Positions 22,473 through 34,275 of a stretch of 64,000 nt of DNA are shown here, in pieces (the first letter of the stretch is position 1; every line of letters begins with the position of its first letter). A program made the position numbers and the translations under genes. Origin of the DNA: Favolaschia claudopus. Its lineage: Eukaryota; Basidiomycota; Agaricomycetes; Agaricales; Mycenaceae. The DNA lies in assembly GCA_037176885.1 (NCBI GenBank), contig JAWWNJ010000007.1:620001-684000 (forward strand), in the 5' to 3' direction. The notes under the pieces are model-generated. The model did not search any database. It had not been told where the DNA came from and worked only from the letters and a program-made list of their open reading frames with translations.

Positions 22473-23560
22473 TCGGAAGCTGGCAACTAGGCTGCACGTT
22501 TGTGCGCGAGGTGGGACTTCAAGAGTCGGGCCCTCAGCTTGCTGGAAGCGATTTCGAGTACTGGCTGCAAGCGGGGCTTTCTTTGCTCAAATGGGACCTC
22601 TAAGAAGAGAAAGGAGCTTACTGTGGTGAGACCGTGAAAGAGGCGACTCTGTATTCCGTCGCCAGCAAGGTTCAAGTTGTATCAGGTCACCGTGAGGTGG
22701 TGGTATGATGTCGAAAAGTGTGACACAGCCACCCATACGACGCAGGATAATTGGGAGCAAATTGTAAGGACCCCATGTACGGCTGCCATTGCTACAAGGT
22801 CAATACGACTACATTAAATGCTTTCCACAATTCGCCAGGCACACCTGTAGCTAACTGTCATAACTTAGAGTACTACAAACTTCACCGCGTTATGGGCAAA
22901 CCTCCGCCCTCAGGCTCTTCCTCGTCAATTCTGCTGATTCCCCCTGTCGTCGTCAGTGTCGACGGCCTCAAGCCTACATCCATATATAGCACCCACACCG
23001 GGCCCATCCCCACTCGATGTTCACGACGGCGTCGGGGAAAGCTTCAGGAACGCGCCGCCGAATCCTTCCTCTAGTCTGTAACGAGTTGACCCACAAGGCA
23101 GACAACACGGTGACGGTGTAGGTAGAACGTGATGCCTATTGGGAGCAACGAGTGAAGATGAGGAAGGACGAGCGTAAGCACGAGATGCGGCTGTCAAAGT
23201 AGGCACAAGGAACGGAGAGTGTCGACATGTACCGTAGATATCGGGGTTCGCGTGTAGTAATGTACGGTGTGGCGGGCGGAGTAAGGGCATGCTGCGTGGC
23301 GGGAGCGTAGGGGGGGAAGGAAGCAAGGAACATTTTATATAAGTATTAAGAGATCGAGGCGAGCGAGTCGCGGCGGAAAGGAGGAAGTGAAAAGAATGAC
23401 ATGAAAGTGTCGATACTGATAGGGAGAATTAGAGAAGGGGATGACGAATGAAGTGTATGTGTGTGATTGAATAAGGAAGCTGGAATGTGGGCCTTGAATT
23501 GGGGACGAGGGTGGAACGAAGAGAGGCCCGAGAATGGAAAGACTGTCGTCGAAGCTGCGC
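22473..23560 (-). other. 5' region of the F-box gene and R4 border
   Basis: The 5' leader is shared with the 31,592 paralog to about 22,700. CACAGTAAGC on the minus strand near 22,620 could be a splice donor in the leader. No coding gene is seen. Confidence 0.4.
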
Positions 23561-25520
23561 CACTCGTCTGTCGTCTAGCATACATCAGAAGGGACATCCC
23601 GCCTGCGTATCGCGTTAACGACGCTCGCACACCACTACCGCTTCGCCGCATGAGAGCCTGCAAAAGACCGAGTGGTGAGATAAGATCATACGATAACAGA
23701 AAGCAGCCCCACTCACCACGACGGTCACCATCCCACGGCGGCCAAGCCCCACTGCTCAATCTGCTACCCTCACCAACGACCTCCATCGCAGCCGCGTACC
23801 CCCGCTAGCACAAACCCCGACACGACATTATTGTGATTCCTGAAACTCCCCCAACCCAATCGGTCTTCACCAGCGCCACCGGGCCCGCCGGCATAGAACT
23901 GTTCGCGAAGCAGCAGGCTTCTCCGAAAACAGCGACGGCGGTGCCAATTCTGTCAGCGAAAAAACATATCCGGAAGTAAGGGCGTAGTGGGGCAGAGATC
24001 ACGGGCGGAGCAATACAAGGCTAAACGAGGAATGGAGAGGAGGACAGGAAGAGATAGACGGCGGTAAAGGACGAGGTCAAAAGGCAAGATAAGGATCCGC
24101 CGAATTGGTACGGTACAAGTCAAGAAGAACGCGTTGAGGAGTACGAGTAGAACGAGGTATGGGCTGCGATGTAATTGTAAGGATATGATAGTGGGACGTA
24201 ATGTATGTCGGGAATGAGGCGTCGGGATGAGCGCGACAACGAGAGGTGGATAGTGCACGCAGGATGAGGGGAAGGGCGAGGGCGAGGGCACGGGTAGGGG
24301 TATTAGGGGAGAATGCATGAGGAATCGGGGGCGACATCGAGGTGGTACGGTAGGTATCGAGAGCCAGTCCTGCGTGTTGTGTCGGTCTGCATAGCGAGTA
24401 TGTGGGGTGTGGGTACGTCGCGGAAGCGGGAACGAAACTGGGTATATGAGAATACGATAAGGAGACGGGGAAGGTCAGGAGGATGGAGCCGCGCGGCATG
24501 AGAAAAACGAGGTACATGTAGGGATAGCAGGCAGAGCTGGAGGAGAAGACCAATGGGACTGGGGGGGTCAAAGACGGAGGTCAGTAGGTAGCTATGAAGG
24601 ATGAAAAGGGTATGTATGCGTAGATGGAACAGAGAGAAGGGAGTCGTCAAGAAAGAGCAGAAACCATTGAATGACTGAGGAAGCGAGGAGAAGAAGACAC
24701 TTGGAGCTTGATGCATGCAGGTATTGGGGAGGGATGAGGACGCGAAGGGCCAGTATAACGAAGATCCAGAGCCGACAAGAGAGGACGCGGGCGGAAGGGG
24801 CCCGTCGACGAGCTTGACAGCAAGGGCGACGAGAAGCGCATCGAGAAACTCTATAATGGGGTGACAGAGGCTGAAAAGCGTGATAAGACAAACGCACCGG
24901 GACAATCCAGACGGCCAAGGAAGAACGAGGCGGACCCGGTGAGAGAGAAAACCAAGGCGAGTCATGGACCACGCCCATACACACGACTTCCGACGAAGGA
25001 ATTGCCGAAATTCCCACTTTTTCTTTGCTTTTTCTGGAGTCTTCCGGTTTCATCTTGGCACCTTCTTGCTCCCTCTTGCGGTCCTCGCAGTTTATTCACA
25101 CAGAGCCGTCTTGAAATCAACTTGTTGGGCGACGGTAGGGCTACTTGTGCATTCCACAAGACCGTCGAGAGCGGCCACAACACTTTGCCAGTGAGGAGGT
25201 GGGTAAATTCGGCGTCAAGAGCGGGGGAGGATGAGTCGGCAAAGGTCTGGTTCGACTCGTTGTCAGTTCCGAGCATTTCAGTCGGCAACGAGGATAGGTT
25301 CAGCGAGAGCGGCGCCGACGCTGGACAAGACGACGCCGACGCTGCACAAGACGACGATGAGACCCAAGCATGGGAACGTATCTGTCAACGAATTGATCAG
25401 GTTCACACGCTTCCCAACTTGCCCTCTCCGTTCAACTCAGTTTGTCGACTTCTGTTGAAATGCTCATCTTATCATCGTATGTACTGTCGCCTGAATGCTC
25501 AATTGCTTGGCCAGGAACCT
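23560..25520 (-). repeat. R repeat, copy R4
   Basis: Module A at about 25,500-24,960 includes an insertion in the alanine-rich core. The C/T-rich body on the minus strand (about 24,960-23,950) is the closest relative of R1. Module C (about 23,850-23,560) keeps the 58-nt putative intron with GTGAGTGGGG in place of GTAAGTGGCG at the donor and TTTTGCAG at the acceptor near 23,660. It is followed by the F-box gene at 22,472. Confidence 0.6.
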
Positions 25521-25670
25521 TCCTCGACTGCCTTACTACTGGCCGCCCATCTCGAATAACTTCTGACTATCAGCTTGAAATTCATGGACCATCAAGCACT
25601 GGCGCTCATCCAGCTCCGAGCTGGCTTCAGGCATGCAAGTCAACGACAACTTGAATCCGTCTAAAAACAG

Positions 25671-25766
25671 TCGGACTTTGCGCGCTGCGCACCAGCAGAC
25701 TCCATACTCGGGGGGCATCTTTTGAAGCATTTCTGCTGCCAATGGGGTTCGATTCCCCTCGTCCGA
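25671..25766 (+). ncRNA. tRNA-like locus 4a (type 2, next to R)
   Basis: The acceptor TCGGACT/CGTCCGA pairs at 6 of 7, the D-like hairpin is TGCGC-GCT-GCGCA, the central stem CAGCAG/CTGCTG, and the T-arm GGGGTTCGATTCCCC. A TTTTTTT run follows at about 25,785. Confidence 0.6.
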
Positions 25767-26070
25767 AATTCAAGTTCTGAATGCGTTCTTTTTTTCCATT
25801 AGAGAGGATTTTCCAAGTACTGCTATCACATCTTCAAGCCAAATACGACTATCTACGCCTTCAATCATAGAGATTCTGTACACGGCTCGCGGGAGAGATA
25901 ACGCACTAATTTTTTTGGAGTCGATGTCTGGCACAGGCACAATCTTGACTTCCCGGGAGCCTTTAAGAACTTCATTTGTGAAGTGCAATTCACAACCCGG
26001 TATGTACCTCCTCACCCAAGCATCCTCTATACTCGACTACTGATAGAAACTTCTCGTCATAACTGAATCA

Positions 26071-26159
26071 TCGGACGTCGTGCCGGGCACACCAACCGTG
26101 AAAATGTCCAGTCTGTAAAATTGCACTCGGTACACTGGGGTTCGACTCCCTGCGTCCGA
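26071..26159 (+). ncRNA. tRNA-like locus 4b (type 1)
   Basis: The acceptor TCGGACG/CGTCCGA is perfect, the D-like hairpin GTGCC-GG-GCAC, the central stem ACCG/CGGT, and the T-arm GGGGTTCGACTCCC. A T6 run follows at about 26,190. Confidence 0.6.
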
Positions 26160-26391
26160 ATGCGTTGTGTGCCGTTGCGTGCCTTCACCTTTTTTGTTCT
26201 TTATTTATCATGATATTTCCGTCCATTCCCGTGTCCGTCTCGAGCAAGCAAGTCTAAGATGGTCACCTGCGCGCGATCCCTCATACAGACTGAATGAAGG
26301 CCTTCAAGGAATGCAAATAACAATCCCTCGCCCCGACATGAAATCCTTCATTTATGCCTCTAAAAACTGTTGCATTCATTCACATACCCCA

Positions 26392-26475
26392 CCGAACGTC
26401 GTGGCGTGGCGCACAAATCGTGAAAATCCGTGGAGAAAACCAAAAATTGAACTCAGTCCGACACCCTGCGTCCGA
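26392..26475 (+). ncRNA. degenerate tRNA-like locus 4c, B box lost
   Basis: The acceptor CCGAACG/CGTCCGA and the hairpin region remain, but the T-arm has been deleted down to CCGACACCC. Probably not transcribed by Pol III. Confidence 0.35.
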
Positions 26476-26680
26476 ATAGATGGATAAGACATCTCCCTTT
26501 TTCTTCTGTACTTTAACATGGTGTTCCTATCTGTCTGACTTTAACCCACACCTCAACTTGAACACTACCGGAATTACGAAAATGAAGCTCGCGGTTAAGG
26601 AATAGGTAGATTAATTCAAGCAACGGCGACGCGAGATCCTAATTGATTATTCTTCCATCAGTGTAAAAGCTGCTGTAAGG

Positions 26681-27629
26681 AGCTTTTGACTTTTCGCCCT
26701 TGTCCCACGCTCCGGAAAGGGAAATTCGCGTGCCTTGTTTGCTCCTCTGTCAAACCAGCGAGCCAGTTCGCTGTCACCACGAGTCACGAACCAGTACTTG
26801 ACCAGTACAGTCACTCTTTGGAGCTTTCCTGTCCCCTCACTCCTCCTCACTCCCTTGCTTTGCGGCAAATTTCATTGCACGCCACCGTGTGTTAATGGCT
26901 ACCGCTACTGCCGGCGAGGCGAATCGCACTTCTGGACCTCTGGTATTGACGACTTCGGCACTACACGGCAAAATCATAAATGGCATTCGCGAGGCCGCGC
27001 TGCATTTCGGGGTTAGAGACTGAGTTTGAGGGAGTAGGCGGTTTTTCAATGACTCTGATTGAAAGAACGGTAAGCCCTCAGGCTGTTCTTTTCCTGCTTT
27101 ATGGCTTGCATACCACGTCCGACTCGGAAATCTCTTTTGCCACCCATGCCACCCATCACTTTTCAGTAAGGCGGTAACCAAGCGCGTACCATTGCAGACC
27201 TTCGTATCCCTTCCAATTCTACTACCCTTCACTGCACTATATCATGATCCTTCTCTGTACCCTATCACCTCCGTGTCATTCTCGTATCCTGTAGAAACAA
27301 GCGTTCCGTATTGATCTCCCGAACCTACCCATGTCCCAGTGGCAGGCTTGCTTTCACGCTGAGCGCTCGGTTGTGCGTAAATTCAAATTTTTCCGATGCT
27401 TTTGGAATTGAAATAAAAAATTCTGTTTAACATTGGTTTCACACCTCTGAGCTCGAGTAGGCTCGAGTCTGCCTTGCAAGCTCGACACAGCGCTGGGTGG
27501 CATTCACGCCAGAGAACAATGGCTCACTTCCCTCAGACGAGCCAGCTCGTAATTTGCGGCCATGGAGTAAACAACGCACGCAAATTCCCTTTTCGGGAGC
27601 GTGGGACAAGGGCGAAAAGTCGGCAACTG
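26681..27629 (+). mobile_element. non-autonomous TIR element, copy 1
   Basis: The outer end CTTTTGACTTTTCGCCC and the inner end GGGCGAAAAGTCGGCAAC are inverted repeats that continue for about 60 bp through the GGAGCGTGGGACAAG region. It is flanked by CTGTAAGG on both sides, an 8-bp target duplication as in hAT or KDZ-type elements. No transposase is seen; the 131-codon open frame has no recognisable domain. The superfamily cannot be decided from the sequence alone. Confidence 0.75.
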
Positions 27630-27637
27630 CTGTAAGG

Positions 27638-28586
27638 TCAAGTTGCCGACTTTTCGCCCTTGTCCCACGCTCCCGAAAAGGGAATTTGCGTGCGTTGTTT
27701 ACTCCATGGCCGCAAATTACGAGCTGGCTCGTCTGAGGGAAGTGAGCCATTGTTCTCTGGCGTGAATGCCACCCAGCGCTGTGTCGAGCTTGCAAGGCAG
27801 ACTCGAGCCTACTCGAGCTCAGAGGTGTGAAACCAATGTTAAACAGAATTTTTTATTTCAATTCCAAAAGCATCGGAAAAATTTGAATTTACGCACAACC
27901 GAGCGCTCAGCGTGAAAGCAAGCCTGCCACTGGGACATGGGTAGGTTCGGGAGATCAATACGGAACGCTTGTTTCTACAGGATACGAGAATGACACGGAG
28001 GTGATAGGGTACAGAGAAGGATCATGATATAGTGCAGTGAAGGGTAGTAGAATTGGAAGGGATACGAAGGTCTGCAATGGTACGCGCTTGGTTACCGCCT
28101 TACTGAAAAGTGATGGGTGGCATGGGTGGCAAAAGAGATTTCCGAGTCGGACGTGGTATGCAAGCCATAAAGCAGGAAAAGAACAGCCTGAGGGCTTACC
28201 GTTCTTTCAATCAGAGTCATTGAAAAACCGCCTACTCCCTCAAACTCAGTCTCTAACCCCGAAATGCAGCGCGGCCTCGCGAATGCCATTTATGATTTTG
28301 CCGTGTAGTGCCGAAGTCGTCAATACCAGAGGTCCAGAAGTGCGATTCGCCTCGCCGGCAGTAGCGGTAGCCATTAACACACGGTGGCGTGCAATGAAAT
28401 TTGCCGCAAAGCAAGGGAGTGAGGAGGAGTGAGGGGACAGGAAAGCTCCAAAGAGTGACTGTACTGGTCAAGTACTGGTTCGTGACTCGTGGTGACAGCG
28501 AACTGGCTCGCTGGTTTGACAGAGGAGCAAACAAGGCACGCGAATTTCCCTTTCCGGAGCGTGGGACAAGGGCGAAAAGTCAAAAG
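27638..28586 (-). mobile_element. non-autonomous TIR element, copy 2 (inverted)
   Basis: The same 949-bp element in the opposite orientation, apparently without differences in the part I compared. Its flanks are CTGTAAGG on each side. It lies just upstream of the F-box family B gene, inside the region that is conserved upstream of the second family B copy. Confidence 0.75.
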
Positions 28587-28726
28587 CTGTAAGGTCAACA
28601 TTGAACTTTGACCCTGTTAGATACGAAGGATGATGCCGGCAAAGCATCTCTTTCTTCTCGCGATCACCGCCGTTCAGCCACTTCAGGCAGCATACCGAGC
28701 CGCCATCCACCTGGGAATCACCAGCT

Positions 28727-29731
28727 ATGGCTTTGTCTGATCCAGAATCACCCATCCTCCCGCCTGAACTGGAGCGGGAAATATTCGAAACCGCTGTGAT
28801 TCGACATCCGGACGTTATTCTAAATCTCTTTCTTGTTTCGCGTCGGGTTCATGACTGGTAAGAGTAACTTCACTCAGCACTGGCACGATTGTATTCAAAT
28901 GTTCTTAGGGTTGAATACGTCAAATACCGGACCATTCTTCCTGGTGGTAGAGAGTTTGACCTCGGAGTGGACACTCGAATGCTTTGCTCGGAAGTCCAAC
29001 TTCTCAGGGCCATTCAATCCAAATCGAAACCGGAATCGTTTTTTCGTGATCGGGTAAGGCATCTCTTCGCTGAAGACATGTCCGCCACAGAATTCCAGAT
29101 ACTCCTCTCCGCATGCAAGAATATTGATATCCTTGCCGTCCTCACGTCCACCTTCCCCGAAATCCAGTCTGCGCTTCAGCATGAAGCCCTACACCCTCGC
29201 AGATTAAGTATCTCGATCTCGCATCTTATCGAGTCGGTACCTCAAGAAGCCCAGTTCCACCCAATACTTACTTCCGTCACACACCTCGACCTGTACGATG
29301 TGAACCATCGGGACGACTTCCTCGACCATCTTGCGCTTCTGCATGCCTTGACGCATCTGTCCCTATGGAATGGCAGTGCATCGGCAGCTCAGATGTCTGC
29401 TGCACTCTCAAAATGTCGTGGATTGGAGGCATTGGTCGATATGCATGGCGGAAACCCAAATGAAATTCATCCTACGTTCCAAGATGATGCACCGTGTACG
29501 GCTGATATCCGATTTGTTTCGATCTCGCTGGATGACGATGCGTACCTACGAGACTGGGTCGTCGGAACGCAAGGGGGAATAGACTTCTGGGCTCGTGCCG
29601 ATGCATTCATTGCCAAACGACGGCACGGAGATATCAAACCAAGTTTGTCCATTTTCTTGATCGACTTCTATCTTTCGCTCATTTACAGCGCAGGCACCCG
29701 TTATTGGATTGAAGAATGCGACGGAATTTGA
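28727..29731 (+). CDS. F-box-like family B protein, two exons
   Basis: Exon 1 is 28,727-28,857, then a 51-nt intron (GTAAGAG at 28,858 to TTCTTAG at 28,908) and exon 2 at 28,909-29,731. The join gives HDWVEYVKYRTIL in frame. The N-terminus SPILPPELEREIFETAVIRH is the F-box-like motif, followed by VSRRVHDW, typical of small agaric F-box proteins. The rest (ILTSVTHLDLYDVNHRDDF, LTHLSLWNGSA) has LRR-like character. Length is about 317 residues. The likely role is SCF adaptor (family knowledge). The C-terminus could differ if the last exon is spliced further. The 1.9-kb palindrome now separates it from sequences further upstream. Confidence 0.75.
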
Positions 29732-30002
29732 GCTCACAGACTTGGATACTGAGTTGCATGTGTTTACGCGCACTGTTGATATTAAAGGTACAGTTCTATT
29801 TGTCTATCCCCTTGATACCAGGATAACACGGGGATCCGGCCTCGAACAACATCATTATCCGCTGCTGGCGGGAACAAAAAAAAACTAGAAATGCTCTTCT
29901 CCTCGAATCTTGATCGCTTCGTGATGTACCCTCTTCAATCAACACAAACACAGTTATGGGTTAATGCAGCATTTCTCGTCTCGTCCAAGGAAGATTCCGA
30001 GT

Positions 30003-31592
30003 CTATCCCTTCACTTGAAGCACTTCCAGCCGGAGCTCGTGAATCCATCCCATATGAGCTCCGAATTTCATGATAGTGGTTCTTCGACCTTCATCGATGC
30101 AAGAAAAGCGGAAAGATGTTGTTGATACATGAATTGTGTTGAGCCTTTGCAGCGATGGCGTGGACAGAATAAGATGGGGAAGCGAGATGTCGACAACCGT
30201 GAGGGGAGCGGTTTGGTTCGTAGCTGCGATTCGGCTCTGTAACATTGCCAGCAGTGGACCCTCCCCGAAGAGGTATGCTCCGCTGAGAACAAACGTGGAC
30301 AATGCGGGGAGTATCTCGGTGGAAGGTGCAGTGAGCGCCGCCATGGTAGCGTTTGTAATGGCATTAGGGATCAGATCTTGTAAGAAAAGGTCTTCCACCG
30401 TGGGCAGCATTCGCAATACCGAGAGAAGGTCATTAACCCGAACTGGAACGAGGTAGAGCACAAGTGTATGCAAGCTAAACGCCGAGCGCTCGATAAAAGC
30501 CTGCATTATCGGCGTGTCCCAGTGATTGAGGTGGATCACCTGGAGGTGCTTCAGCGCTGGCGTAGTTGCACGGGCTAGGACCTCCATCTCGTGTGCACGA
30601 TTGGAGGCGGGGCCGTACAAGATCATCTTCTGTAGGTGGGGAGAGACGACAGGCAGCTGGGGAGGTGCTGGTATTTCTGAATGGATCCTGGAAAGGCGAA
30701 CAGAGAGGTCGCGAATATCTTGTGCCTGTGAAAACAGGTGGTGGTAAAGGCCCAGATCATCGGTGTTCCACTGGCCATCGATGCATAATCGCGTCAATTG
30801 AGACCATGGCATCTCGTGCAATGGTTGGACAAGCGAGAAGCGCATGATACTCAAGGTGCGTAATCGGGGAGCTACAGCAAAAACGCAAGTTTCTACAGGC
30901 GCTCCTACAGATTTGTAGGGGCGCCGGTCGTGGACTGTAAGGGTATGAAGACTGTCAAGTCTGCCCTGAGCGGGTGATAGGTGCGGCAGAAAGTTCTCGT
31001 CCAGATCCAACTCAATCACGGCCCATCGCTCGGTGTGTTGCAGGACTTCATGCATCATCTCCAAGTTAAACGCAGACCACGAGTCTATTGTCAGTAAGCT
31101 TGACAGAAACAAGAGACTGAGTAAAGCATTCTGTGACCGTCGGAGAGCAATACGCAGTGCGTTGATAGAGTATTGACTGGGCTGATTGACGAAAACTGCG
31201 ATGCCTGACCACATTGTTGCGGTCTCCAATGTAACACATCTCCAGCGGTGACATACAGCTCCCAGCCTGTTTGGTTTGTATCCAGTAAGGATAGATTCGC
31301 GTGAAATGTCTCGTTTTTTCTCGTGGATATTGGGATCGAGAAAGATCATGCGTAGGATATCAGCCGTAAGGCGGCGTATCGGTGCAAGCAGGGAAGAATA
31401 TTGAGCGATGTAACTGGATAAATATTCCGCCTCGACAGACGGACCACCCTGGTTCTGCAGCAGCAGCGCGATAAGACGTGTTTGGGCGATATCGATGGAT
31501 TTGCGTATGACTGGCGTCTCGATATCCGTGGCCAAAGCATTGTTTCGGAGTCGTTCCCAGATATCGGGAGTACGAGCATGGAAGAGATCCAT
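30003..31592 (-). CDS. F-box-like family A protein, mosaic of two paralogs
   Basis: A 529-residue single exon starting MDLFHARTPDIWERLRNN. Residues 1 to about 75 and the 5' leader are almost those of the gene at 22,472. From about residue 85 (FLDPNIHEKKRDIS) to the end it follows the gene at 15,613. The switch lies near 31,330-31,370. In the F-box-like core the usual RRLPVD is RRLTAD. LRR-like repeats follow. The frame is intact, so the chimera may be functional; the role is likely SCF adaptor (family knowledge). R5 is upstream in the same orientation. Confidence 0.85.
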   Translation of the reverse strand: MDLFHARTPDIWERLRNNALATDIETPVIRKSIDIAQTRLIALLLQNQGGPSVEAEYLSSYIAQYSSLLAPIRRLTADILRMIFLDPNIHEKKRDISRESILTGYKPNRLGAVCHRWRCVTLETATMWSGIAVFVNQPSQYSINALRIALRRSQNALLSLLFLSSLLTIDSWSAFNLEMMHEVLQHTERWAVIELDLDENFLPHLSPAQGRLDSLHTLTVHDRRPYKSVGAPVETCVFAVAPRLRTLSIMRFSLVQPLHEMPWSQLTRLCIDGQWNTDDLGLYHHLFSQAQDIRDLSVRLSRIHSEIPAPPQLPVVSPHLQKMILYGPASNRAHEMEVLARATTPALKHLQVIHLNHWDTPIMQAFIERSAFSLHTLVLYLVPVRVNDLLSVLRMLPTVEDLFLQDLIPNAITNATMAALTAPSTEILPALSTFVLSGAYLFGEGPLLAMLQSRIAATNQTAPLTVVDISLPHLILSTPSLQRLNTIHVSTTSFRFSCIDEGRRTTIMKFGAHMGWIHELRLEVLQVKG

Positions 31593-31959
31593 TCAGAAGC
31601 TGGCGACTAGGCGGCACGTCACGGTTTGTGCGCGAGGTGAGACTTCGAGAGTTGGGAACTTCCCGGGTTGCTGGAAGTGATTTTTCGAGTACTTACTCGC
31701 TGTGAGCAGGGATTTCTTTGCTCAAATGGTACTCATAAAAGGAGAAAGGAGCTTACTGTGGTAAATGAGACCGTGCAAGACAAGCGCGACTCAGTATTCC
31801 TTCCACAACAATGTGGTATCAGACGATGGTACGATGCCAAAAGTGTAACACAGCCACCGAATAATACGAGGGTGAAGAATGATTGCAGGGACCCATATAC
31901 GACTGGCATAACAGGGTCGATACGACTACAAGAAGACCTTTCCACAATCCGCAAGCCAT

Positions 31960-34130
31960 ATCTGTAGCTATTGCCGTACCTCCACGACCTCTGGCCCCGC
32001 TGCTGCTCCCGCCCCGGCGCTTGTGACACATCCTCGAGCTGCGCCCCTCGTACGTCGTCGAGCATACAACAGAAACGACATCCTGCACGCGTATCGCGTT
32101 AACGACGCCCACGCACCACCACGGCTTCGCCATATGAGGGCCTGCAAACCACCGAAAGGTGAGATAAAATCATACGATAACAGACAGCAGCACCACTTAC
32201 CATGACCATCGCTATCCCATGGGCAAGCTCCACTGCTCACTCTGCTCTCCTCACCAACCTCCATCGCCGCCGCCGCGCTGTCTCGCTACCCTTCCGCGAG
32301 CCGACATCGACATCGATCTTGATTCTTGAGGCCCGCCCCACCCGATAGATCAATCTTCACCAGCGCCCTGCCAGCATAGAACCATTTGCAAAGCAGCAGC
32401 AGGATCCTTCAAAAACAGCGCTGGCGATGCCGAATCTGTCGGCGAGAAAACATATCCGGAAGTAAGGGTGTACGGGGGAGGTGTAGGAGAATGGCACCGC
32501 GCCGCCGCGCGGTATGCCAGGGAGCAGAACGATGCACATATAGGACAAGTAGAAAGCTCGGAAGCGGGGTTGGAGGAAAGTGACGAGACGGGCTTCGATG
32601 TCAAGGGCACGAAGACAGTGTCGGAGCGTAGTACAAGTAACTGGAAGGGCCAAAAAACAGAGAGAAGCCGGGTGTGGTGAAGTAATGACCGTGTACAAAG
32701 CGAAGCACTCGATTGGGGAGGAAGAGGGTAAGGTGTAATGGTCATGTCATGGAGAAGATAGGAGCGAAGGACGCCAGAGTAAGTATGGATGGATGGACAA
32801 AGCGAGCGAGGACCGAGATATTCAAGTATATGGAGGCGTGAGGAGGAGGAGATGCGGCGGCGGCGAGAGAGGGTGAGTATATGATATAGATTTGGGAGGC
32901 AGAAGGAGAAGGACGGGGAGGAATCAGAGGCGGGGAGGGTAGACGAAGTCGGGGCGGCATGGCCGTAAATGGGAAGTATGTCGAGTAGTGCGGGTGACGA
33001 GGCGCATGTATGGAGAGGGTGGAAAGATGGTGTGGGTCGGGGAGAGCCGAGGCCCGAGAGCCGAGAGCCGAGAGAGAGCGAAGTAGAAAGCAGGAGGATG
33101 GCCGGGCTTGGAGACTGATTGAGGCGTCTTGCAGACTGGAGGTAGATTTGGTGGGGTGCTTGGAGGCTGGGTGGTACAGTGCATATACAGGCCGCATGGA
33201 AGCGATGGTATGTGGAGCGGAGCTACGCGGAGAAGTAGTAGTGGGGTGACGGGACCGATGACGGAGGAGAGAGACATGAGAGGGGTGTGGCACTGGGGGA
33301 TATGTACACGATAGATAAGGCAGAGGGTCGAGGGTGCGGGGTGGGGTACGTATCAAAGCGCTGTGCGACTGGAAAGAATGGCCGGCAAGGCAGCGTAACG
33401 TATGGAAAGACGAAGCGACGTAGGATATGGTTAGGGGCGCGGAGCGTAGACGTGGGGAATATCGCGGGCAAGGGTCGGAGATAGTCATGGCGGATGTGGT
33501 TTGTGATGCGATTGAGCAGGAGAAGGATGTCGACAGAGAAAGCGGAGAAAAAACCAGTCTACAAACGACAGTCAGGATGCGTGTCAGATCCGAAAGACAA
33601 GGAGAACGAACGCAGGTGATTGAGCGCAATGTGCAGCGGCAGAAGGGACTCCACAAGATCATCAAGTTTGAGGAGAGCTTGGATGAAAGGTGGCTGACAT
33701 CGAGACGCTCTTGATGGCTGTTGCTGCTGCCGCGGTGGGGCATTTGAAGGCGACAACTATGACAAGGGGTTTCAAGCGAACGTGGGTGACTGCGACTAAA
33801 CTTTTGAACGAAGGAGTCACTGCAATTGTGTGCCCAATACCGGCGAAGTGGCTGGAGACGAGAGAATTGGCTCAGGATTTCAGTTTGATTGGCACAGGTG
33901 TCGAGTCCAGTGGTTGCCTTGCGAGTTTTGCGTTGGGATCCATTCGGCCCGGCGCTGGCGGGAACGAGCGTACGACGACGACGACGATGAGCAAAATTGG
34001 TGACTTCAAGACGGTGAAAGGCCTGGGAATATATATCTGTCAACGACTCGGAGTTCTCACGCTCTCTCGTCCCAACCTCGTCCGTTCACTGAGCACTCTT
34101 CGTTCACTCTGGGAGGCACTTGTCTTTCGC
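31960..34130 (-). repeat. R repeat, copy R5
   Basis: Module A is at about 34,100-33,500 and is more diverged (LTDIYSQAF in place of LTDTFPG). The C/T-rich body on the minus strand is at about 33,480-32,480. Module C (about 32,300-31,980) holds the conserved putative intron, GTAAGTGGTG near 32,200 and TTTGCAG near 32,145 on the minus strand. Very long open frames on the minus strand here reflect the pyrimidine bias. Confidence 0.6.
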
Positions 34131-34275
34131 TGAATCGGCCAGAATCTACTCAACTCTGCAATCTCGCGATTCGACTCCCGTGAATTTCGGTCCATGCCCT
34201 ACGTCAAATCCGCCGCAAACCTCGCAAAAAACCCAAATCCTTTCCCAATCCGCAAATATTCATTATAGTATCCAC

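Larger units (their letters stand above)
26673..28594. repeat. perfect palindrome of two 949-bp elements
   Basis: The sequence 26,681-27,629 is repeated inverted at 27,638-28,586; the encoded frames in both arms are identical. CTGTAAGG occurs on the left (26,673-26,680), between the arms (27,630-27,637) and on the right (28,587-28,594). Confidence 0.9.

Noticed and set aside
26837..28432. 131-codon open frames in the palindrome arms as genes
   Set aside because: They are identical only because the arms are inverted copies; no domain recognised, and the element looks non-autonomous.
32742..34043. 433-codon open frame on the minus strand in R5
   Set aside because: The same pyrimidine bias; no domain, and the frame is not kept in the other R copies.
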